In this document: piece after piece, positions 1-8,379 of the stretch | Position numbering within the stretch: position 1 is the first letter of the stretch | Layout: each line of letters starts with the position of its first letter | Source: Spirogloea muscicola | Lineage: Eukaryota > Streptophyta > Zygnematophyceae > Spirogloeales > Spirogloeaceae | DNA length: 12,042 bases | Direction of reading: 5' to 3' | NCBI GenBank assembly: GCA_009602725.1 | Contig: WELB01000140.1 | Location: forward strand, 95,245-107,286 | Translations under genes and position numbers: made by a program | Notes under the pieces: model-generated | Seen by the model: only the letters and a program-made list of their open reading frames with translations | Told to the model about the DNA's origin: nothing | Databases searched by the model: none

Positions 1-60
<60 letters not shown>
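1..60. repeat. (AG)30 dinucleotide microsatellite
   Basis: Thirty uninterrupted AG units begin at the first base of the window, so the array may continue upstream. It is followed by a short imperfect duplication of GCATCTCC (66-81). There is no coding context. Confidence 0.97.
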
Positions 61-62
<2 letters not shown>

Positions 63-1002
63 GAGCATCTCCTAGCATCTCCGATCTGCGGCTGCTCAGC
101 AGAGGTTACTGAGTGATTTGTAGCTGCTTTGTTTCTCTGTGTGCTTGCTTTTCTTAGCGCTTCCCCTGGCCCCCTTCTCGTACTCTGTTCATTCTTTTTT
201 GGGCTGGTTTTTCCAGCCTCCATTCTCAATGGGCGAGCACTTTCTTCTTCTGAGAGGGAGGGAGGGCGGGGGGTTTACTAAAAAAAACTCAAGGGGCTGC
301 TGATATTAAAGAATCGGCTGTAAACTGCCAGCCAGATGCATACAGGTGTTTAGGAGGGAGGCGGAGGAGGAGGAGGGGACATGATTCCGATTATGGAGGG
401 CTAGAGCGGCCAAGTACGAAGGCAAGCACATGTTGAAATGTACGCAGCCTGAGAAGGAATAAGATGTGCATTTAGAACGTGGATGGAGGACGGGGTTAGG
501 GGGGGCAGAGGTGGGCAAATTGGGGGGCCTCGTGGGCGATGCGTGCGTGCGAGCGCGCAGCGCGTGCCGCAGCGCGCCCATGCCCAGCCTGCAGGCCTGC
601 CCCGGAGGTAACCTTCCCTCTTGGAAATCTGTTATGATGGCTTGGACATTTACCATCCGGTATTAGGCATACGTTAGCGGCCTCTGTGTCCTGACCCACG
701 GTTACTGAGCGGGTCAAGTGGGTAATGTACGTCATGAGGTGTGCTTGCCGTTGCACTGAGCCACTTCGGCCTTCCTGACTTGGTTCAAGTGATGCTAATT
801 GTTTGAGCATTACCGTTTTTCCGATACACGCAAGTCCCCCCTCCTCCTGCTAAGGCCAAAGCCTGCTGGAGCTGCTGGGCAAGCTCACACCCAAGGGGCC
901 GCCCAACAAGGCCTTCTCGTGAGGAGCTCACTGCCACGCTGCAGCAGCTGCGGAGTTGGGCACTGTGCCGGCGAGCACAGGTGGTGTTACGGCGGAGCTT
1001 TG
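61..1002. other. No supported gene; upstream region of frataxin
   Basis: The stretch holds a purine-rich run (about 353-380, GGAGG-rich), a short A7 tract (280-286) and mixed-composition DNA. Open frames on both strands are short, biased in composition and show no family motif. A GC-rich part begins near 850 and contains one exon-like segment, listed separately. It probably contains the frataxin promoter and 5' UTR, but no core promoter element could be assigned. Confidence 0.5.
853..917 (+). other. Isolated exon-like segment, unassigned
   Basis: One plus-strand frame reads SLLELLGKLTPKGPPNKAFS and then meets TGA. The TGA is embedded in a good 5' splice site (C|GTGAGG), so the segment could be an internal exon. 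The codons look protein-like, but I recognise no family and find no clear partner exon. It could be a relic, an upstream exon of the frataxin transcript, or chance in GC-rich DNA. Confidence 0.2.
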
Positions 1003-1175
1003 ATGGGCGCTGCCACCAGCAGGGCCGCTGCCGCCGCCGTCGCCTCGCTGGTTCTGCAGCGGCGGAGCCCTTTTGCCGGCAACGAATGTGCTGCCGCTGC
1101 CGCACTGGTGGAGCTCGCCAGCGGCGCCAGCTTGGAGCGGCCTGGCCGGCGCATGTGGGACGGCGGCACCATGAT
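1003..1175 (+). other. Candidate frataxin transit-peptide exon
   Basis: From ATG 1003 the frame is rich in Ala, Ser, Arg and Leu and poor in acidic residues at its start, as mitochondrial presequences are. The end given is one of several donors in the right phase (after two codon bases) to join the C at 1658. CAG|GTCCCC after 1373 is the best match on the exon side but has a poor intron side. The opposite strand is also open here, so this exon is a hypothesis. Confidence 0.35.
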
Positions 1176-2562
1176 GTGGGGCCTTGTCCGGCCTTCCAGT
1201 GCGTCCACACTGGTGGCATCCTCGCACCAAGCGCTCTTGGTAGACCGTGGCTGCAATGGTGGCGACCACATCCTCCACACTGGGCAGCACGGCGGCGCCA
1301 GGCTTGCCAGTGGCTGGTGCCAGCCGACGAGCGCCCGGCCGCAGGAGCGTGCAGAGGACGCCATAAACGCCAGGTCCCCTGCCGTTGCCTGCTCACCTCT
1401 TAAACCCCAACTTTGTACCGCACAACCCTAAAGCTGAACCCTAGCCCTAAACCTAACTCGTAACCCCTCTAATCCTAAACAAAGTCCGGCCTTCCAAGTT
1501 ACGAGAGCCCCGTGGGCCGCGCCAACGCTTGGGAAGTCTTGAGGGGCATCAGGCAGCAGCGGCTTGCACATTGAGGGGCATCGGCAGCAGCAAAACAGAG
1601 CAACCCCAAGCGCCTGGTCGTCAACTTTTGCGGTGGGCGCCCGTGATGGTCTTGCAGCGACTTTTCCGAGGAGGGCAACTACCACCACGTTGCAGATTCT
1701 GAGCTCCACCACCTGCAGGAGCGCCTTGAGGTGACTTGGAGCTCCTGGTCATCGCTATGCAATCCTGCGCTCGTCCAGCGGATCCATGGCTGCCAGACCA
1801 GACTAACACGGCCCGTCAAGCGTGCGTGGCCGCTGCGCAGGAATACGGTGAGGACTTGTTGGAGGTGGAGGGCTTCGACCTCGAGGTTTCGGTGAGAGCT
1901 TTTGCAGCTTGATTGCCCCTGCTTGAGCGAGTCCTTCCTGCAATGTGTGGATGTGCGGACTGGCGGACTAGTGGTGCTGTGGCTTTTGACGCGAACATGT
2001 CCTGTGGTGATCTGCTTCCTCACTGTTGTTATCATGCGGGCTCGCTATTGCTGCGCCCAGCAAGGAGTCTTGACAATGCGCCTCGGCAAACTGGGCACTT
2101 ATGTCCTGAACAAGCAGACGCCCAATCGGCAGCTCTGGCTGTCATCGCCGGTCAGGTGGGCCCTTGCTCTTGGGATCAGCCCCTCTACTGCCTTGTAGTT
2201 GTGGTTCCAGAATTGCCTGACAGATCCAAGAAAATGTTGAGCTTCCAAACTACCCTGTCACCAGTGGCTAGTGTTATCATTGGATGACAGCTTCTTCTTG
2301 CCGACATGTATTGCAACCTGCAATATCATGGCGTGCAATTAGCAATCTAAGCAATCATGTGCTGAGCGATCTGCAAGACCCTCGCCTTCACGCGGCTTTT
2401 CACTGATTCGGCTGTGACTACACTGACAGTGGACCCGCGCGCTTCGACTGGCACCCTGAGAAAGGGCAGTGGATATATAGGCGCACGCAGGCGGAGCTCC
2501 GAAGCTTACTGCAGCACGAGCTTAGCAGCCTGCTCAGCTCAGAGATTGTCCTGTGCAGCTAG
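1003..2562 (+). CDS. Frataxin, mitochondrial iron-binding Fe-S assembly protein (first exon tentative)
   Basis: Frataxin binds the mitochondrial cysteine desulfurase complex and promotes Fe-S cluster synthesis. Certain exons are 1658-1730, 1841-1891, 2061-2155 and 2430-2562 (TAG stop), all with GT-AG introns and consistent phases. They give about 116 residues. The first exon carries helix 1 with acidic residues ([16 protein letters not shown]), the second an acidic strand ([14 protein letters not shown]). The third has the family hallmark [20 protein letters not shown], and the last has [18 protein letters not shown] and a C-terminal helix. Exon 1658-1730 begins with the third base of a codon and has no ATG, so an upstream exon must exist. 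The best candidate starts at ATG 1003, in a frame reading [21 protein letters not shown], which resembles a mitochondrial presequence. Its donor is unresolved: in-phase sites lie after 1154, 1175, 1316 and 1373. An in-frame ATG at 799 is an alternative start. The identity is certain and the 5' end is not. Confidence 0.93.
1424..1480. repeat. Degenerate telomere-like (CCCTAAA) stretch
   Basis: Within 57 bases the motif recurs as AACCCTAAA, AACCCTAG, CCCTAAACCTAA, TAACCCC and TAATCCTAAAC. One more relative, TAAACCCC, lies just upstream at 1401. CCCTAAA is the complement of the TTTAGGG telomere unit of plants and many green algae. The array lies in the probable first intron of frataxin, or just upstream of its conserved exons. 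It could be an interstitial telomere scar or a cluster of telo-box promoter elements (AAACCCTAA). Confidence 0.6.
1539..1591. repeat. Imperfect 22-bp direct repeat
   Basis: TTGAGGGGCATCAGGCAGCAGC (1539-1560) recurs at 1571-1591 with one base (A) missing; ten bases separate the copies. It is noncoding in the reading favoured here, inside the probable first frataxin intron. Confidence 0.8.
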
Positions 2563-2718
2563 TGGAATTCAACACCTAGTCGATGGCGAAGACAAAAGTA
2601 AGATAGGGAGCAGTAAGGAGGCGCAGCTTTGCATAGGCAAAAGAATGACAGGTAAAGTAGCTACACGCCATGCTGGTCTGCATTTCAGACAGGGCTTAGC
2701 ATAAGCAGGCCAGCCCAA
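2563..2718. other. Tail-to-tail 3' intergenic region
   Basis: Only 156 bp separate the frataxin stop (TAG at 2560-2562, plus strand) from the protease stop (TGA at 2721-2719, minus strand). Both 3' UTRs and both poly(A) sites must lie within or across this interval, so the transcripts probably overlap. I saw no TGTAA poly(A) signal on either strand. Confidence 0.7.
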
Positions 2719-5680
2719 TCAGGAATATTGCTTCTTAATTGGAGGCAGCGCAGCCTCAATGGCCTCCGCTATGGCAGACATTCCACCACCCTGCTCCAGC
2801 ACAGCGAAGATGGCCTTGTGAGCAGCCCGGTGCTCCTTCACGAGGTTGTAAGCTTGGAGCGCAGCCCACCTTGCCTGGTTGGATACCTGCACATGCTTGA
2901 CCAGAGTAGCATCAGCACATCAGACCCAACTGTCTCCATGGAAAGACCCTGTGATTCGAGTATCCCAACCTCTGTGCCTGTTTCTGCAGCAGAATAGAAG
3001 GTGCGGGAAAAAACAATGAGGCCTCTGCATGACAAATCATGGCTACATGCTATGGAGCAACTTCTGAGAGGCATATAGCACGTGCTATATTAATGCCTCA
3101 CCTTTGCAGGGGACCATGGTGGTTGTAGCTGTGAAACCACAGACTTGTACAAATTTTCATCGCTCTCCCCCCCCTCTGCTTCTCCATAAACTACAGCCTC
3201 AGCTGCAATTCCAGAAAAGAGAACCACACAGTACCTGCAGTGCACAAGTAGCAAACTATCAATGTCTTATTTGCCGGCCAGGCACCTGATTGCCGGCCAG
3301 GCACCTGAAGGTGCAGAATGATATGCACTAAAGAGTCTTCTCAGATAAGTGGTGGCCAGATAATGTTGACAAGGCCCATAACATTGGCTGCTCGTCCCAG
3401 TAACCTGTCTATTGAGCCTGCCGTTAGCCGGTTGTCCTTGAACTCCTGCTCTAATGTTTCGTCCCAAAACTGTGTCCCAGCCTGAGTAGCGATCAGGGTC
3501 ATTCTAATCAGCAAGCAGTGCCGCCCTCATAGGAGCCACAGAAAAGCAGGCCCGGCATTTGATGTCCGAGGCAAAGAAAATTGCTGCTGCCACTCTGCAT
3601 CATGTTGCCTGCCAGCTATACCTGGCCCCTGATGCCGAGCCGCACTGCTTCCAGAGCATCCAATATGACTCCTCTGACAGGGCAACCAAGTAGATATGCT
3701 GCATGATGCATTCATCGCAAGGTGCATGTCAATGATCCCCGTCTCATACACAACATGGTCCAATGTTAACGTAGACAACACCTTCAGAGCACTCCGTCAG
3801 ACAACAGAACCAGACATAAGAGGAACTGATAAGGACTGAATTTTACTTCTGCAATGTTCTGCCGGCTCATTCCTCCAACACAGCTCCAGTCTCAGAAATC
3901 TTCTAGCCAACGAGGAGCCTGCATGCAATCAAGCACGGTACTGATGCAGCTCACCATTGAGAACGTGGCCTGCCTCGTGTACCAAGATCCTCCTCTTGTA
4001 GGGGGGCCACAGGCTCATCAACTGACCGAGCCCCGTTCCTCCCAGGTAAATGGCATCTGCAAATGCCACAGCTAAGACAACGGCTACTATGAATCTGATA
4101 TCCACGCCGTTGTTCACTAGGAAGGAAGTGCCTGCAATGACCGCCACCGCCTGGAGAGAGCTGGCGCCTGTGCCCCACTTCTTCGGTGACAACTTCGAAG
4201 CTGCATGCAGTACAAGAGTCGGTGAATCAACAGCTTACACAGAAGGTTAAGCGCAATGGGATGTTATGAGCGCAGGCTAAAATATGCACAGACATTAATC
4301 GCCAAGGACAACAATGTCCTCTGCCAGGAAAGAGCATCTGTGCCACATGGCACTCTTGTCCCCACTACGATACTGCTAATGCTTGGCTCACGAGCAATGA
4401 GAGATAACCCCTTCCACCGCATCATGAAAAGGAGAAACACTACTGCACAATTGTAAGCAAGTTTCTATTCCAGTTGCAGGAAGGCTTGATTGCATGCTTT
4501 CACGCAGCTTGGAACCTGCCTACAGGTGACCACTGACCGTCAATGCCAGCTGCATCCTTGAAGAGCGTCGGTGTGACCACCTTAGACTGATCAGCACCTG
4601 CGCTGCGCACGCTTCAACAGCGGTCAGTCAAGTATGTAAACGCCCCAGGACACAAGACCTAATACAGCTAAAAATCATATATCCGAAACCAGAGCTCCGA
4701 TTGACAATCTTGTCCTGAGTAGGCTCTGAAGCACCAACTGTTGAGCTTGACCACGCCGAAGTGCCGTATGAGGCCGTTGGAGCGCAGCCAGCTGTAGGCC
4801 CTCCCGACGAGGGACAGGTCCTTGGCTGTGAGTGCGGCGTCCAGGACCTTGAGCCTCTGGGCGCGCAGCGTCGGCGGGAGGTCCGAGAGGTCTGGCAGGA
4901 CCTCCACTGCGGCCTGCACTCAGGCAGTGCCGGTCTGTTGTGCCATATCAGACTTGAGCAAAGCCCTAAATTGACTTCCCGCTAAATTAAATCACCAATC
5001 CGAACCTCCTGGCGACCGCCGAGACTCCTGCTTCAGGCGCGCTGCTGCTGACTTGCAGACTGTAGCAGGGAGACATCTGAAGCTCTGTCACTGACATGTA
5101 TGTATCAATCTCATATGACTAGAGCGCGTGATGGATGGAGAGCGGCACAGGCGCACGGAGAGCAAGCAACGCAGGGCGTCGGCTTGCTCGCGTTGAGCTC
5201 GACATGGCGAGCTGCGGCACGAGCTTTCCAAGTCACCTGCTCGGAGCTGGACGCCGCCGAGGGGACCGGCAAGCCGTCCGGGAGGCCGGCGCCCAGGCTC
5301 CGCACTGACACGGCCGCCTCGGCGGAGCGCTCCAGCGTCTGCAGAGCGGCGCTCAGGTCGCTGCGCCGGATCGCGTCGTCGTACTCTTGCCACTGCGGCT
5401 CCGGCCCCTGAGCGCAGCCGCAGGAGCGTCAGCACTCCAAGAGCGCCCTTCCCCGCGAGCAGCTAGGTCCTGCCGGCGGCGGCCACTGAGAGACGAGCCG
5501 GCAGCAGGCCATGGAGCCGCCGCCGCTGCGGCGCGCACGGGCGGCACGCGACATGGCGGCGCGGGCCTGCGCCGGCCGTACCTGCAAGCAGCGAGCGGAG
5601 AACGCGGGCGGCTGCCTCCACCTCCGCACAAATTGGCGCCGCCGCAGGGCGGCGCCTGACACCGTCCGCGGCGGCAGTAT
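2719..5680 (-). CDS. M41-like (FtsH-related, AAA-less) membrane metalloprotease homologue, chloroplast type
   Basis: Exons on the minus strand: about 5680-5582 (partial), 5407-5237, 4913-4755, 4586-4538, 4200-3955, 3698-3622, 3481-3405, 3234-3102, 2983-2948 and 2886-2719. Phases join without conflict into about 370 residues after the first exon. The first exon is Arg/Ala-rich (FSARCLQ before the CAG|GTACGG donor) and fits a plastid transit peptide; no ATG was found, since it runs into repeats. The second exon is helical (WQEYDDAIRRSDLSAAL). Exon 5 has two hydrophobic segments, then HEAGHVL, continued as AYLLGCPV in exon 6. Exon 8 has SGIAAEAVVYGEAEGGESDE, the counterpart of the FtsH segment that supplies the third zinc ligand. 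No AAA ATPase domain is present. By family this matches plant VIR3/At5g27290-like proteins of chloroplast membranes. Active proteolysis is an inference. The least certain junctions are the donors at 4754 and 2947. It converges on frataxin and diverges from the peroxidase gene. Confidence 0.85.
3271..3308. repeat. Exact 19-bp tandem duplication
   Basis: TTGCCGGCCAGGCACCTGA occurs twice head to tail (3271-3289 and 3290-3308) with no mismatch. It lies in the intron between the protease exons ending at 3405 and starting at 3234, so it does not alter the protein. Perfect identity suggests a recent duplication. Confidence 0.95.
3965..3979 (-). other. HEAGH zinc-binding motif of the M41-like protein
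   Basis: Minus-strand codons read His-Glu-Ala-Gly-His, the HExxH metalloprotease motif in its FtsH form. It sits directly after two predicted membrane segments, as in plant AAA-less M41 homologues. The coding exon ends just downstream at a strong donor (ATG|GTGAGC). Confidence 0.9.
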
Positions 5681-5710
5681 GCCGCCGCCGCCGCCGCCGC
5701 CGCCGCCGCG
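5681..5710. repeat. (GCC)n trinucleotide repeat
   Basis: An essentially uninterrupted GCC/CCG array abuts the large T tract. On the minus strand it continues the open frame of the protease first exon as polyglycine, so a start codon further upstream cannot be excluded. Confidence 0.9.
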
Positions 5711-5715
5711 CCCGC

Positions 5716-5843
<128 letters not shown>

Positions 5844-6007
5844 CGGCGGCGGTGGCGGCTGCGGCGGCGTTCGCCGCGGCGGTTATAGCGGCGGCGGGGG
5901 CGGCGGCGGCGGGTGGCGAGGGAGGGTCACGCCGCTCTCTCTGCGCCGCATCGGTGCTCATGCGAGGCCCGCGGCGTCCCTCGGCGTGCGCCGGCCGCGG
6001 CGGCTGG
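5844..6007. repeat. CGG-rich low-complexity sequence
   Basis: Imperfect CGG/GGC repeats (5844-5920) are followed by GC-rich non-repetitive sequence. It is open in several frames on both strands, so open frames alone say nothing. It may contain the peroxidase first exon or the shared divergent promoter. The string CAASVLMR (about 5944-5967, plus strand) faintly recalls the peroxidase segment before its distal Trp-His but cannot be joined cleanly. Confidence 0.6.

Positions 6008-6048
<41 letters not shown>
6008..6048. repeat. A41 homopolymer
   Basis: There are 41 consecutive A residues, flanked on both sides by GCGGCGGCTGG-like sequence (CGGCGGCTGG before, GCGGCGGCTGG after). The flanking 10-bp direct repeat is notable because insertion of a poly(A) segment or a replication/assembly slip could produce it. 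Together with the T tract at 5720 it frames a 164-bp GC-rich block. Confidence 0.9.
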
Positions 6049-6049
<1 letters not shown>

Positions 6050-6083
6050 CGGCGGCTGGAGCGGCTGCAGCGGCGGGGGCGGG

Positions 6084-6084
6084 G

Positions 6085-6115
<31 letters not shown>

Positions 6116-6120
6116 CGGCC
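6084..6120. repeat. (GGC)n trinucleotide repeat
   Basis: This is a near-perfect GGC array with one GGT interruption. A second array of the same unit occupies 6241-6273 directly before the first recognisable peroxidase exon, and a shorter one lies at 6434-6450 in the next intron. Confidence 0.9.
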
Positions 6121-6240
6121 GCGGCGGGAGCGCGCAGTCTGGGGACTTGATGCGCCATCAATCGTGCAGCGCGATTCGGGCCCAGCTGGCAGGCGAGGCC
6201 GACTTCGATTTCCCATTGCCAGGCTGACGCTGACGCGCGC

Positions 6241-6273
6241 GGCGGCGGCGGCGGCGGCGGCGGCGACGGCGGC
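6241..6273. repeat. (GGC)n repeat at the 3' end of the first recognisable APX intron
   Basis: The array, with one GAC interruption, ends at GGCTTGGCAG, which forms the acceptor of the exon starting at 6281. The usual pyrimidine tract of an acceptor is therefore replaced by GGC repeats. Confidence 0.85.
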
Positions 6274-6280
6274 TTGGCAG

Positions 6281-8379
6281 GTGGCACGACGCGGGGACGT
6301 ACGACGCGGCGAGCCGCACTGGCGGCCCCAACGGCTCGATCCGCAGCGACAACGAGTACACGCATGGCGCCAACGCCGGCATCAAGATCGCCATCGACCT
6401 CTGCGGTGCGCCTCCGCGCGGTCGCCCCCGCCGGCGGCGGCGGCGGCGGTGTCAGCCGTGCAAGGGCCGGCGCCACGGCAGTGCCGCCGAGCAGCGCCGC
6501 CGCTAATCTGTGCCGTCTGCTGCATCGTCTGCTGAGGCGGAGCGACGAGGCAAGCGGCCCCCGCTGAGGCGCAGCTGTCGTGTCGCGGCGGCGCCCGCAG
6601 AGCCCGTCAAGGCCAAGTACCCGCAGATCACGTACGCCGACCTGTACCAGGTGAGCGAGCATCGGCCGGTCGCTGGCTGATGCGCCCACCATGGCGCGAC
6701 CTCAGGGCCAGCTGCAGCACGGCAAGGCGAGAGTCCGGGGCTATGCTCGAGCACGCTGCCCGGCCGGGCTCTCCTTGCAGCCCGCGACTGCGGCGTGACA
6801 GCCCCGTCGCCTTGCGCTTTCGGCTGCGCTTGCATGGTGCTGACGCGCCCTCCTTCCCGGCATCTCCTTCTCTCGCACCCCCCCCGCCTGCTCCGCTGGT
6901 CGGCCATGCCTCTTGCAGCTTGCCGGCGTGGTTGCCGTAGAGGTCACCGGCGGCCCGGTGGTGGACTTTGTGCCCGGCCGCAAGGTCAGCGCCAGAAACG
7001 GGCCCTTCGCTGCCGTCTCCCTGGGCATCCCGTCTGGCGACGGGCAGCAGCGGTGCTTGGCGTCCATGGGTTCTGCTTCCTGTTGCCAAGCGGCTCTTGT
7101 GGCTGTGCCTCCACTACGGCATGTTAGCATGTGCTGAGCCCCATGCGCCTCGCGCTATGTCTCCAGGACTCCTTGACGACGACGCCAGACAAGCGGCTCC
7201 CCGATGCCGGCAAAGGTCAGCAGCGCAGCGGCGTCATCTAGTGCTAAAACTTGGTGATGAGACCCTCTGTGAGGGTCCAGAGTGCATCTTGTTTGCCGGC
7301 TTCTCTAGCGCCGCACACGAGCGGGCACCCTGGCGTGTCCTTTTTCCTGCATGAGCAGCGCATTGCGAGGCGCCTTACATGTGTTGGCTGCGGCACTTGC
7401 AGGAGCGCCGCACCTGCGGGACGTTTTCTATCGCATGGGCCTCAACGACAAAGACATTGTGGCTCTCTCTGGCGGCCATGCAATTGTCAGCTGCTGTCGT
7501 CCCCCCACTATCACCCCCGCCCGTGCTGGCTCCTCATAAGCAAAGCTCATGTCCTGGCCCTCATTGCCCTGATACGAGTCTGCTCTCCTCTGCTCACTGA
7601 AGCTGCTCTTGCCGGTCCTTGCAATGGATCCTGCAGGGCCGGGCCCACAAGGAGCGCTCAGGCTTCGAGGGTGCGTGGACGAAGCAGCCTCTGAAGTTCG
7701 ACAACTCCTACTTCCAGTGAGATTGTGCCTCCCTCCTCAACCAGGCATTGTCGCAAACAGGCCAAATAGCTTGTGTGTTGCTTGCAAGGTCCGCTGGAAT
7801 CTGCTGGCGGCATTTGTGGGACTGTGGCAACTTTGAGCTTGTCCAACAATCGACCTGGCATGCTCAATGATGTTGTTGTGCACAAAGGGAGCTGCTCAAC
7901 GGTGAGACGGCGGGCCTGCTGCAGCTGCCAACAGACAAATGCCTTGTTGAGGACCCTGCCTTCCGGCCCTATGTGGAGCTCTACGCCAAGGTATAGCTCC
8001 AGCTTCCTAAGCAGGCTGCTGGGTAGGGTAGCTCAACATCTAGGAAGCTGCACTGGCGCGGGGTGGGGACTGTCAAGTTTGTTGTGATTTAAGTATGTTG
8101 GAGGCTGGAAACGAGTGCCAAATGCCTGCATCGGAGAGTCATGCATGGATGCGTGTGCAGGACGAGGAGGCATTCTTCTCTGACTATGCGGCATCCCACA
8201 AGAAGCTGTCGGAGCTTGGCTGCAAAGATACGTCGCCAGCTTTCTGGAAGTCGGAGGAGGCCACAGCGAGCCCGTCCACAATCCTTGCCCAGAGCGCTGT
8301 CGGCGTCGCTGCCACTGCAGTTGTGCTCGTCCTCTCATACCTCTACGAGCTCCGGCGGAGAGCTCGCTTTGTGCAGTGA
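6281..8379 (+). CDS. Ascorbate peroxidase, C-terminal membrane-anchored (peroxisomal/microsomal type), 5' incomplete
   Basis: This class I haem peroxidase reduces H2O2 with ascorbate. Exons: 6281-6405, 6601-6650, 6919-6984, 7167-7215, 7403-7485, 7637-7716, 7888-7990 and 8161-8379 (TGA). All join in phase with GT-AG introns and give 257 residues. Visible landmarks in order: WHDAGTYD with the distal Trp-His, [36 protein letters not shown] with the proximal haem His, HKERSGF with the ascorbate-binding Arg, [13 protein letters not shown] with the proximal Trp and the Asp that hydrogen-bonds the His, and [27 protein letters not shown]. The C-terminus adds about 26 residues with a hydrophobic helix ([17 protein letters not shown]) and an RRRAR tail, the layout of tail-anchored peroxisomal APX. 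About 40 N-terminal residues, including the distal Arg, are missing: exon 6281 starts within the codon before the Trp, and no first exon could be identified in the repeat and gap zone upstream. Confidence 0.94.
8299..8376 (+). other. C-terminal tail anchor of the ascorbate peroxidase
   Basis: The last 26 codons encode a hydrophobic run ending in SYLYE, then an Arg-rich tail (LRRRARFVQ). In plant peroxisomal APX this arrangement targets the protein post-translationally to the peroxisomal membrane, or to an ER subdomain, with the catalytic domain facing the cytosol. Cytosolic isoforms lack it. Confidence 0.88.

Noticed and set aside
1-223. Minus-strand open frame from an ATG at 223 running off the window into the CT repeat
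   Set aside because: About 74 codons of Lys/Arg/Ser-rich sequence with no motif; it ends in a microsatellite and cannot be distinguished from chance.
306-656. Minus-strand frame beginning MVNVQAIITDFQEG as a first exon of a divergent gene
   Set aside because: The opening residues look protein-like, but the rest is low-quality and no following exon is visible before the window edge.
785-1396. Minus-strand open frames in the GC-rich region opposite the candidate frataxin first exon, including a helical-looking [17 protein letters not shown] string
   Set aside because: All six frames are largely open because of GC-rich composition; no family motif or splice structure supports the minus strand, and the plus strand has the presequence-like ATG at 1003.
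5944-5997. Possible peroxidase first exon ending in CAASVLMR...PSA with donor GC|GTGCGCC (phase fits exon 6281)
   Set aside because: The phase fits, but six extra residues separate VLMR from the expected Ala-Trp-His, and nothing upstream resembles the N-terminal helix of APX. Kept only as a remark.
6140-6226. Open segment SAIRAQLAGEADFDFPLP as an APX N-terminal exon
   Set aside because: Its end has no GT donor in the required phase and the distal Arg motif is absent.
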